In this document: in pieces, positions 46,224 through 55,855 of the stretch
How positions within the stretch are numbered: position 1 is the stretch's first letter
How the letters are laid out: the number at the start of each line of letters is the position of its first letter
Program-made: the position numbers and the translations under genes
Assembly: GCA_022836615.1 (NCBI GenBank)
Contig: MU405210.1
Location: forward strand, 496,001 to 560,000
Source: Annulohypoxylon bovei var. microspora
Taxonomy: Eukaryota; Ascomycota; Sordariomycetes; Xylariales; Hypoxylaceae
Reading direction: 5' to 3'
DNA length: 64,000 nucleotides
The notes under the pieces: generated by a model
The model's input: the letters and a program-made list of their open reading frames with translations, nothing else
Database searches by the model: none
Told to the model about the DNA's origin: nothing

Positions 46224-48378
46224 ATGTCAGACAGTATGGATAAACTCCATGGTCTGAGTAATTTGAACAATAGCTGGCAGACGAATTCGAGTTCGCTTGG
46301 TTATTCGAATGGGATCTATCAGGCTGCTTTTAGCGACAACTCAACCTTTGGTGTGATCAATGAGTTCAAGTTCCTTGCCGCAAAATCGATACGAACTTCA
46401 ACGATTATCCTCGCCGCTTTCAATACGATATCAGCTTTTGCAACGGCGGCTGGTATTTACTACGACTGCTATGTAGCAACAAAACGGTTGAACCCAGAAG
46501 GCAAGGGAAGGTGAGTTTCGAGACACCAATAGACAATCTACAGAAGTGATACTTACGATAGTCTCAAGCGCCAATGTTTTTCGATGTATTCGAGGACCCG
46601 AGACATACCCGTTTATCTTGTCTCTTGGAATCACAATCCAGGGCATCATTTTCGCTGTCAGTCAATCGTATGGCTTGGAGGGTCTATTCATACCCGGTTG
46701 CTCCCAGATATCACAAGTCATGTGGCCAGGTATGTAACACCTCATGAAAAAGTGTCCAAAAACACTATACTAATATATGTCGCAGCGATTTTCATCGTAC
46801 CTTACATACAACTAGTCTTCGGACTTGAAGTCACCCTTCGAGCATTCAGAAGCACACCGTTTCCAGCAAGAAACAAGTGGAATGTCCCAATATGTCTCGC
46901 ATTAGTCAAATGTCTTCTATTGACTACTGGCTTAGTCGGTGTTTTCGTTCGACCTCCAAGTTTCTGCTTTGCTTCACTTTTCTGGTTCGTGGCAAAATGG
47001 GCGGAGGGGGGCGCTGTGCTATTGCTCTTAATCGCTGTCATTTTGACGACTTGCAGCGTCGTCATCTTCTTGAAATTAACTCGATACGCAATGATTGAGG
47101 AGTCCGAGCGGGTTGGTGCCTCTAGAATGGTATACTACCTTGCACTGGCAGTTGTGACCAATGTAAGTTTATCATGCTGTATTCGCAAAGCACAACCATG
47201 TTAACATTATTCAGGCGTTGATCGTACCGTTCTTCATATACTTATCATTTACGCATCCCGTGAATGATACCGCTGGACTAACATTATCCATGATCTCAAC
47301 CGTCGTAGCTAATGTTACGGGGCTTACGACTGGAGGCCTTCACCTCTTTCTCCGGTCTAGAACTATCTCTACAATCGGACCAACAAACAAGCTGGCCGAA
47401 TATGAACGACAAAAATTGAAACACCAAATTCGGTTGAGAGGAACGAACGGTACCATGGACTTCAATGACCACATGCTCCAACCTGTATCGGGGCCCCGAT
47501 TCTCGAAAACAGCCAGTCAAGAAAGCCTCGTGGGCGAGAAAGGCGATGATGCAGAACGTGGAGAAAGCTCATATCCAGGGGATTCCCAGCAGTTCGGCAC
47601 AGGCGGTCCAAATCCCTTAAGATCCAATGCGGTGTTCGAGACTGCAAATATCTCACCAGTCCCCGAGCCCATTCCGATACCTCCAACTCCTACGGCTAAC
47701 ATATTCAGCCGAAAAGCATCAGCCTCTTACACACTCTTTCCTAGCAAAAGCCAAAACAATACATTATCTGTTGCACTATTACCATCCACTGCCTACAATC
47801 CTGACACTCAGTCCGACGTATCTCCGAACAGCTTTCCGTTGGACGACTTAAATGAAACACTAAGGCCGCCCCCATCCATTCGATCTTGGGGCCGTCATAG
47901 ACGGGACTCCTCAATGGCATCGTCTGCAACAGTTCAAATCGGTCTACGTATTTCGAACGTTGCGGACATAGGACCACTGCCTAGCAAAACGTCCATGGAA
48001 GCTGAGAGAACATACACTCCATACTACGCTCAGAGCGAACTACCGGCTACTACTTACCGACCAAGTCCTCTCGCAACATTCAATGCTCCAAGCTCTCCAG
48101 TACTACAAAGTCCTATCAAACCGAGGGATGCGAGTATAAAACTCATTCCAGCAGTATCTACCAATTCTGAGGGAGAGGAGAGCAATCATACCCTGAGCCC
48201 AACAGTTTACGATCCGAACAGCCCTACAAAGGCAAAGACCCCGAGTCCAAAGGGAGTTGGGTTCAACGTTCCCCGAAGAGCCAATACCACACCGGTGCAG
48301 GGTACATCAACACCACCACCAACCCGAAGCCGTGGAAACTCGAGTGGTGTCGCAGATAGCAGGTCTGACTGGATCTGA
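46224..48378 (+). CDS. Fungal 7TM GPCR-like membrane protein
   Basis: Exons 46224..46510, 46569..46729, 46786..47162 and 47215..48378 (662 aa). Introns 46511-46568 (GTGAGT..CAAG), 46730-46785 (GTATGT, ACTAAT, CGCAG) and 47163-47214 (GTAAGT, TTAAC, TTCAG). The first acceptor is the least certain; it was chosen because it restores the frame reading NVFRCIRGPETYPF. Seven hydrophobic segments: TIILAAFNTISAFATAAGIY, PFILSLGITIQGIIFAVSQ, IFIVPYIQLVFGLEV, CLALVKCLLLTTGLVGVFV, GAVLLLLIAVILTTCSVV, MVYYLALAVVTNALIVPF and ISTVVANVTGLTTGGLHLFL. A ~350-residue Ser/Pro-rich cytoplasmic tail follows. It belongs to a widespread Pezizomycotina membrane family resembling GPCRs; ligand and coupling unknown. Confidence 0.8.
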
Positions 48379-50216
48379 CGTCCACCAGACTCGTGAATAT
48401 TACATTATCTGCTTTTGAGGTTATAGACAAAAAGGATGCATCAATGTGTACCACTAGAGCCCGTCTCTTCGCCGAGACTGAATCCCTTCATTAGCTTTCC
48501 TTCGACAGTTGTCATTTTTGCTTTACAAAAGCGCGGTGAACTTCGTCGTTCTCTTGTATTTTTTCTTCTTCTCCTTTTTATTCGATTCTTATACTAGGCG
48601 GCGTTCGTGCGGTTGATACGATACCAAGACAGACGCTGGACTAAGACTTTTTTTTGGTTCTATTTCTACACACCGCAATGAGGCTGGGAGGGATATAGCA
48701 TCATGCATATACAGGCGTCCATAAGAGAGACGGGAGTCACCTTCCATCTTTTTTCCATTTCCGGGCTGTTTCACAATGGGAGGGCCATTGGCTTGCAGCC
48801 ATCATCCCGTGTGAACTCGCTGGGATGCTGTACGTTGAAGGAGGCATGGTGGATTTCCCGATGACTTGATGATAATACAAGGCTACGAGCGATAGCGGGG
48901 TTGCAAAGGAAGAGTGGACATGAGAGACCTTAGTGGTATGGACAGTAATACTGCCGCAGATGATCTAGCTAGGAAATGATGATTATCGTAAAATCTTTGA
49001 GGCCTTTGTGGTGTGATTTGCTGCCGTATGTTCCGCTGATCGGCCCTATGACCTTTTTTGTTCTTCTCATGCCGTTCGAGAAACGGGGCCGAAACGAAGG
49101 GATCGACTCTCAAACCGAAACATGAAAACCTACCGTACACCCAGATTTGTTTGTGAAACAGGATCTAGTACCAGCCGACAAATATTATCATGAAGACCCA
49201 ACACCAAAATACGACCGTGATTAGGTGTAGAAACGAATCGATTTCATGTAGTTTTATAATCGGCTCCTACTCATAGAACAAGATTCACACCATATAAAAA
49301 CAGACGGACTCTTGTCCACGCCATCATGTGTATCTACCAGGCTGAGTGCTTGACAATCATAAGACGAGTTAGCTTCTTTTCATGGAGCGCGAGAGGGGTT
49401 ATGAAGAGTTATTTCATGAGAGAATAGAAACACGGTTTAACTTGAAGGAAACTGGGAAACGGATACAGCCTCCACCGCCAACATTTCTACCTACAACAAG
49501 CCTCATCTAAAATAAATTCACCATCGGAATATCAACCAGATTTATGTTTTCCATCGCTTCGCCATTCATGATGCCACACATGTACCTATCCCCAATGACC
49601 CAGTATAGGGGAATAGACGCGCTTGAGGTTTCAGTAGATATTCTTCCTTGGCATCATGAATTGTGATATTTCGAAGCCTTAGTATCATACGGTTCCGCTA
49701 CCCTGTCCAATGCCCAAATTGATAATACCGGCAACCTTCGGCAATTCTAGTAAAAAAGAAATGACAATAGGTAAATCTATTTAGGAACCAAGTCGTTTAA
49801 TTGATTTGTTTTAAATGTTATGAGGGTTATACAATAGCTATTACATAGTAAATTTGACCGTGTCGTCGAGGAGTTACTCCTAACTGGGGGCGGGAATGGA
49901 GTCAAAATAAATGAAGCATGTGCGAGCATGTTCTAATGTTACTATATCGCACTGTGCGCTTAAATATCCCCTTTTAGATAACAGGGGATAATGCATGGAA
50001 ATAGCCACAATGTGGCGTGAGCTTAAAAGTGTCCATGATTAGGTAATACAGGTACCTACCTTAATTTTTCGAAGCTTAGATCCGTTCGGAATCTGAATAT
50101 CTCAACCTCATAATCCTGGCACCAGGTAAATTTCCGGGGCAGGAAATTGAATGACGGTGTTAAAATGAGAGCATGAGGTAGATGCCTTCTACCTGTTCTG
50201 CACATACGCCGTCTCT
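48379..50216. other. 1.8-kb intergenic region with MITE relic
   Basis: Mostly AT-rich with no gene. The right part (49896-50040) holds a diverged relative of the 22050-22250 MITE (see separate entry). Confidence 0.55.
49896..50040. repeat. Diverged MITE relic related to 22050-22250
   Basis: Shared landmarks in the same order: ATGGAGTCA, CTAATGTTACT, CACTGTGC, a CCCC/GGGGATAAT pair in the middle, then ATGCATGG. The right terminal arm is badly eroded and no target duplication is clear. Extent is approximate. Confidence 0.5.
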
Positions 50217-52517
50217 ATGAGGTTCGCGGATATTGTTATCGATTTGGCCGCTGTCGTCAAAGCATCTCGGTCCGTCGCATCGAGGCATATAGAGCTTCGA
50301 GCTCGACAAATCGACCGCTATGGCCAAACCTCGAGTATTGTGCGGTCGTTAAGGGAGAAGCAGTCAAATGCCTATCCGACCCGTCCGGAAGCAGTCGATA
50401 CTAATCCTTCAACCGATGGTGAAGAGGAACCGCATGAGGTGACCTCTCAACCTGAAGTAGTGACGCCAACATTCGAAAGCATAGAATCTGATGCGAACAA
50501 CTCTTCGAGCAGTCCGCAAAAGAGTGCTAAAACCTCACTTGGAGACCAGCCGGATGTCTACAGGAATCTTTTCCAGCGTAGCTCGCGGAAGGATTTGGGG
50601 ATTACACAGCATACCTCAGTGCTACAGCCAGATCAAAGCGCCATTCTAGCGCAACTGAGGAAAAGCACCAATGACGCTAAGGAACGCCACGATGCCGAAT
50701 CAACTGCGTCTTCTCAACTTGATTCGTCAAAACTGAGTGCATCCTCAAATGCCACTGCTCAAGCAGACATTCCTCCAAACGTGGACATCAACGTATTTCG
50801 CACAAGTCGGGGCTCGCAGATGCTAGAAGGAGAAAAGGATGCCATACGAGCGAATCAACTTAACGTCCCGTCTCCATCTCCTGGGTGGTTCAAGGACTTT
50901 GGCCATGGAAAAGAAAAACCCCACCTTGAGGAAACCAAGGCGTCGCCTCCTATTGCTGAGAGCGCGGCGACGCAGGGAACTCCAACCGCGAATGAGAACG
51001 TGACACATGCTACCATAGATAAGTATGGATTACATACTAAAGAAGAGTCTCCCAGCCAGAAAGCTGAGCAGGAGATACACACACAGAAGGTCGATGAAAT
51101 CCTATCTCAAGTAGAAACAGAGAAAATCACACCACCGGGCGTAGCTACCGAAACAGAAACAATGTTTAGCAGCGAACCATCTAAATCAACCTATGCCCTC
51201 CGAGAGTCCAAAGTACCGGCTACTCGCCTTGGCCGACTATGGAACTACGGGGGGCTAGCTGCTGGAATGCTCGGCGGAGCCATTAGCGAAGGGTTCAGCA
51301 GAGGACTCGGGGGTGGTGGTGAGGGCTCAGTGTTATTTAGCCCCGGAAATATGGAGCGGTTAGTCGCTAAGCTCTCGCGAATGAGAGGTGCGGCTCTCAA
51401 GATAGGTCAGGTGATGAGTTTTCAGGACTCCAAGATGCTTCCCGCACCCATCCGGGAGGTTCTCCAGCGAGTACAGGATCGGGCAGACTACATGCCTGCG
51501 TGGCAGCGCGACAGCATGCTCTCGACGAGCCTCGGACCCGAATGGCGAGACTTATTCAGCGAGTTCGAAGAGAAACCAATAGCGGCGGCGTCGATCGGAC
51601 AGGTTCATCGGGCCACGCTCAAGTCCACGGGCGAGAAAGTCGCAGTCAAGATCCAATTCCCCGGCGTCGCCGACTCGATTAACTCTGACTTGGATAACCT
51701 ATCCATGCTGTTAACCGCCTCCAAGCTGCTGCCGAAGGGGTTATACCTCAACAAAACGATCGACAACGCGCGAATAGAACTCGGATGGGAGTGCGACTAC
51801 GAGCGGGAAGCCAACTGCGGAAGACGCTACCGAGACCTCTTAGCTGACGAGCCGCACGTATTTGTCGTGCCCAAGATCCACGCCGCGGCTTCGGGGAAAC
51901 GCGTTTTGACGATGGAGTTCATGGAAGGGATAGGCGTCACACGGGAGAAGTCCTTCACGCAAGAGCAGAAGGACTGGATCGGCACGCAGATCCTGCGGCT
52001 CTGCCTGCGCGAGATCACCGAGTTCCGCTTCATGCAGACGGACCCCAACTGGACCAATTTCCTGTACAACGCGGCCACCAACAAGCTCGAGCTTCTCGAC
52101 TTCGGCGCCTCGCGCGAGTTCCCCGAACACTTCGTCGCGCAGTACGTCAACTTGCTGGCCGCGGCCTCGCGTGCCGACCGTAGGACCATCAAGGAGCTGT
52201 CTGAGAAACTGGGGTATTTGACGGGCCACGAGAGTAGGACCATGCTCGACGCGCATATCGCCTCGATCCTAACCCTCGCTGAACCGTTTTCCGAGGCCGC
52301 GCCCGAGGTGTACGATTTCCAGGACCAGACCATCACGGATCGCGTCAAGGCGCTAATCCCCGTCATGATTAGAGAGCGGCTTAGCCCGCCGCCCGAGGAG
52401 ACGTATAGTCTGCACCGCAAACTCAGCGGCGCGTTCCTGCTCTGCGCGAGGTTAGGTAGTCAAGTAAGGTGTCGAGAGCTGTTCAGGCAGGCGTTGGGGA
52501 AGATGGGTGCTGTATGA
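50217..52517 (+). CDS. coq8: COQ8/ABC1 atypical kinase (coenzyme Q biosynthesis)
   Basis: Single-exon frame, 766 aa, ATG 50217. The first ~330 residues are a long disordered extension. The ADCK/UbiB-like domain then begins at PATRLGRLWNYGGLAAGM (residue ~333). Signature KxGQ helix AALKIGQVMSFQD near residue 394, Ala-rich nucleotide loop AAASIGQVHRAT near 455, Lys in KVAVKIQFPG, catalytic TDPNWTNFLYN and LLDFGASREF near 627. These are diagnostic for COQ8, a mitochondrial matrix ATPase/kinase needed for CoQ complex Q function. The N-terminus (RFADIVIDLAAVVKASRS) is a plausible presequence. A long disordered insert is common in fungal members. Activity seems intact. Confidence 0.93.
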   Translation: MRFADIVIDLAAVVKASRSVASRHIELRARQIDRYGQTSSIVRSLREKQSNAYPTRPEAVDTNPSTDGEEEPHEVTSQPEVVTPTFESIESDANNSSSSPQKSAKTSLGDQPDVYRNLFQRSSRKDLGITQHTSVLQPDQSAILAQLRKSTNDAKERHDAESTASSQLDSSKLSASSNATAQADIPPNVDINVFRTSRGSQMLEGEKDAIRANQLNVPSPSPGWFKDFGHGKEKPHLEETKASPPIAESAATQGTPTANENVTHATIDKYGLHTKEESPSQKAEQEIHTQKVDEILSQVETEKITPPGVATETETMFSSEPSKSTYALRESKVPATRLGRLWNYGGLAAGMLGGAISEGFSRGLGGGGEGSVLFSPGNMERLVAKLSRMRGAALKIGQVMSFQDSKMLPAPIREVLQRVQDRADYMPAWQRDSMLSTSLGPEWRDLFSEFEEKPIAAASIGQVHRATLKSTGEKVAVKIQFPGVADSINSDLDNLSMLLTASKLLPKGLYLNKTIDNARIELGWECDYEREANCGRRYRDLLADEPHVFVVPKIHAAASGKRVLTMEFMEGIGVTREKSFTQEQKDWIGTQILRLCLREITEFRFMQTDPNWTNFLYNAATNKLELLDFGASREFPEHFVAQYVNLLAAASRADRRTIKELSEKLGYLTGHESRTMLDAHIASILTLAEPFSEAAPEVYDFQDQTITDRVKALIPVMIRERLSPPPEETYSLHRKLSGAFLLCARLGSQVRCRELFRQALGKMGAV

Positions 52518-52751
52518 TAAGCTATGATATATATGTATTATGATGATCCTCCTCTGTAAAATCAACCTGCAACCTACCTAGGTATCATTTCATAAAAGGG
52601 GGGGATGGAGCATTAGTAAGGAGCATGGATGGCACAGCGGGAAAATGGTATCATTGTTGTCTAGAGATATAATAGATAGACCATAGGGCACAGAGTTTGT
52701 GCCCGATCCAATAGAGAGAACTCCCTTCACCACCAGCATTTTTCACCGTGA

Positions 52752-53753
52752 TCATTCTGCCGTCTCCCGTCTCGGCATGGGCATAGGCATATCCCGCCTC
52801 TCCCTCGCCGCCAGCTTCTTCCTCCTGCGCTCGATAACCTTATCAACCTCCCTCTTCTTCAGGCCGGCGAAGCGGTCCACGAGCAGCCGCTTCTTCTGCT
52901 CGCTCTTCTTGAGGTAGAAGGGCTGCTTGCCCTGCCTCACGAGCTCCTTCTCGTGGCGGCGGTGCTCGCCCAGCATCGCGCGCTCCTTCTCGCGCTGGTC
53001 CTGGGCCTGCTTGCGGCCCTGCATGGACTTGAGCGCGCGCCGCAGCTCCTCCTGGGCGTCCTCGTCGCCGCGCGCCTTGCGGATCGCGGAGCGCAGCTGC
53101 GCCATCTCGTCGTCGCGGTACTTGTCCAGGAAGTCGTACGCCCGCCGCGACTTCTCCTCGTCTAGAGGTCGCCCCGATACCGCTGACGAGAACCGCGGGT
53201 CCCGCGCCAGCGGCTTGTGCACTGCGATTACTTCCCGCTTCCGGCTCACCTGCCGCTTACTTGTCTGCTCCGCTGGCGCGTGCTTGCTTGTTCGCTGCGG
53301 GGGCCGCGGCCGCGATCTGTCTTTCGTTTGTTGCTCAGGTTGGTCGCTGTTTTCGGAGTCCGAGGAGGAGTCTTGGCCTTTTCGCCCCTTGCCCCGTCGT
53401 GGGTTCGGCAGAGATGCTTGCGCTTTGGCGAGGGCGCCGAAGGAGATTTGAGAGGCGGCTGTCGATGGATCATCTGCCTCGTCGTCGTCATCATCTTCGG
53501 AGGCAGAGTCGGGCTGTAAGAGATGTTAGTATCGGGTTGATCAATCTTAGGATATTGGCTTGTCGCATGCCTCCTCGTCGTCTTGTTCTACATCCTCTCC
53601 ACTTTGTTCCTCGGAACTCTCATCTTCACTGCCTCCTTCGCCCTGAGACTCATTGCTAGATATCTCTTCCGGCTCATCTCTTCTCGCCCGTACACGCCGG
53701 TTAAGATTGGAAAGAGGCGCTTTTCTCTTAGGGTTTGTTGTTCTTCGTTCCAT
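52752..53753 (-). CDS. rrp36: rRNA-processing protein RRP36 homologue
   Basis: Exons 53753..53571 and 53513..52752 (314 aa). The intron 53570-53514 (57 nt) starts with GC (GAG|GCATGC), not GT; no in-frame GT exists in the stretch. Branch TACTAAC and acceptor TTACAG are ideal, so this is a GC-AG intron. Acidic N-terminal region, FGALAKAQASL, then SRKREVIAVHKPLARDPRFS (RRP36 signature), LDKYRDDEMAQL, and a Lys/Arg-rich C-terminus RQGKQPFYLKKSEQKKRLL. RRP36 is a nucleolar component of the SSU processome/90S pre-ribosome involved in early 18S pre-rRNA cleavages. Length and motif order are as in other fungi. Confidence 0.9.
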
Positions 53754-53997
53754 TTTGGAAGTGTAATTTTTTAAAATTCTAAATTCTAGGTTTTAGGTTC
53801 CTGGTACTTTTAGTATGGATGTAGTATGTACAATGTACATAGAAAAAGTGGCAGTGATAAGATAAAGGCTTTATCGATAACAGTCTTAAAAATAAATCTT
53901 GGTCCCACATTAATATTTCAATGTTAATTCAATTCAATTCACGATAACTTCAGTATCCGTAGGGGCATATTCTTCAAAATCCATCGCATCTCTCCAT

Positions 53998-55101
53998 ATG
54001 CTGCGCCTTTTTCTTATAGATGTGCTGAATTCCAGCGCAAGGTCATCTATAAGGCTCGAGAGGCCTCGTATAAACCATATAAATTCTAAACCCCGATCTC
54101 ACCTCTTACCTATCCTTCCACGAATCGCGATAAGATCTTATAACAAAAGGAAACCTGGGAAATCTGGAAAATCTGGAAAATCTGGGATGGTTCGCAAAAT
54201 TGGCGGATACATCCAATTGCAACAACATCCAGACCCTAGTTCCCCAGTACCTTCGTCAAGCCTCTATCACGACCCAAATTATCCGGGCCTTAAGATAACC
54301 CATACGAAAGCCATGTTGGAAAATAACCTGCAGAACGAGGTGAAGAAGAAGAAGAAAGAAGAAGTCGTCCCACCATCCGCCGAGTCAGGCGGTGTTCCCG
54401 AGCCCTCGCCAGCGTATCGAGCTCTCGCATCACACCCCCCCTTCGTCCTACCCGTCCCGCGCGTCATCCTCGTAGTCATCGACCTAAACGGCACGCTCCT
54501 CTACCGGCCATGGCGAAACCAGCCCACGGAATTCGTGATGCGCCCGTACGCGCGCGAGTTCCTGTCCTACTGCATCCGAACCTTTAGGGTCGTCATCTGG
54601 TCCTCCGCCAAGATAAGGAACATCGACTACATGTTGGATAAGATAGTCAGCGCCGAGCAGCGCAAGCAGCTCGTCGCCGTCTGGGGCCGCGAGAAGTTCA
54701 ACCTCTCGCCGGCCGACGCCAAGCGCCGGGTCATGTGCTACAAGCGGCTGACCAAGCTATGGGACAACACGTCGGTCCAGCTCTCCCACCCGGAGGCCTC
54801 CTCGGACAAGCGATGGGACCAGACCAACACATTGCTCATCGACGACTCGCGCGAGAAGGGTCGCAGCGAGCCTTACAACATCGTGCACCTCCCCGAGTTC
54901 AAGGGCGACTTTGGCGAGGAGGGATATATCCTCCCGCAGGTCCACGACTACGTCAACGAGTGCTCGCGCCGGACCAACATCAGCGCGTACATGAGGGAGA
55001 CGCCGTTCGTGATAAAGGAGGGTTTCCAGCTGAGGCCTCAAACAAGCGAGGCGAATGGCTACACAGGGACAGGCCAAAACAATGGTATGAGCCGCTATTA
55101 A
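53998..55101 (+). CDS. FCP1/NIF-like HAD phosphatase domain protein
   Basis: Single-exon frame, 367 aa, ATG 53998. N-terminus is basic and low in acid (RPRINHINSKPRSHLLPIL), possibly mitochondrial or nuclear, followed by (KSG)3 and a Lys run. The HAD core starts near residue 155: VILVVIDLNGTLLYRPW. The second Asp of the DxDxT motif is Asn (DLNGT), as in several fungal NIF-type members. Later motifs: VVIWSSAKIRN, CYKRLTKLWD and TLLIDDSREKG. Related to FCP1/SCP and Tim50-like families. Loss of the general acid Asp suggests weak or altered catalysis. Partner unknown. Confidence 0.82.
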   Translation: MLRLFLIDVLNSSARSSIRLERPRINHINSKPRSHLLPILPRIAIRSYNKRKPGKSGKSGKSGMVRKIGGYIQLQQHPDPSSPVPSSSLYHDPNYPGLKITHTKAMLENNLQNEVKKKKKEEVVPPSAESGGVPEPSPAYRALASHPPFVLPVPRVILVVIDLNGTLLYRPWRNQPTEFVMRPYAREFLSYCIRTFRVVIWSSAKIRNIDYMLDKIVSAEQRKQLVAVWGREKFNLSPADAKRRVMCYKRLTKLWDNTSVQLSHPEASSDKRWDQTNTLLIDDSREKGRSEPYNIVHLPEFKGDFGEEGYILPQVHDYVNECSRRTNISAYMRETPFVIKEGFQLRPQTSEANGYTGTGQNNGMSRY

Positions 55102-55855
55102 GCTTCAATAAGAAGTGGACCTTGGGTCTAGAGATGATTCTACGGAATGATATCCTATGGTATAGATACCTAGGTATGTTTTAAATGTCTTGAGTTAGGG
55201 GACGGAGTTACGAGAGATATACGGCGTTGGTCTGATGTTGATACGGCTTGCTTTGTCGAGCTATTGTACCTTGATTTACGTATGGGGATGCGCAATGTTG
55301 CATGGCTAGAAGATCAAGTTAACGATCCGGGTTGATGGTGGATACTGGTCTTGATACCCCCTTTTCTATTCTATAGCTTCCATAGTTCTCCCTGCACTAG
55401 CAGTTCAGCCTATTTCCGAAACGTGGACTTAGGAGTGCTAAAGGACTAGACAGCGGACTTGCTCAGTGGTCAAACTCACAATGGCATGCCCAAATCAAGT
55501 TATGAACTGCTCTCGTTCTGTCTGGTACATATGGATGTGAGTCTAGCTCGCGCTTCCGGGAAGGGCATACCATTGAAGCCAAGGTAGGTACCTACCTGTC
55601 ATTCGCGTAGTTTTTAAGCACCTAGGTAGAGAAGCTCGCTAAGAGCGGTAGGCTCACCTGCTATTAAATAGGTTAGATAAACCTAACATAAGGGTTTGAT
55701 ACTTATAAGTATTGAACGTCCATCGAAAGAACTTAAGCAGCCAGACAGTCGACCTATTCCAAACATAAAGCCTCTTCTAGGATCCCCCTTCTCCGGTTCT
55801 ATGAATCTACATACGTAGATATATGATATCTCTCTACACCTACCTACCCACCCAC
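55102..55855. other. Intergenic between convergent genes
   Basis: TACCTAGGTA at 55167-55176 and the related CACCTAGGTA at 55619-55628. No gene seen. Confidence 0.5.
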
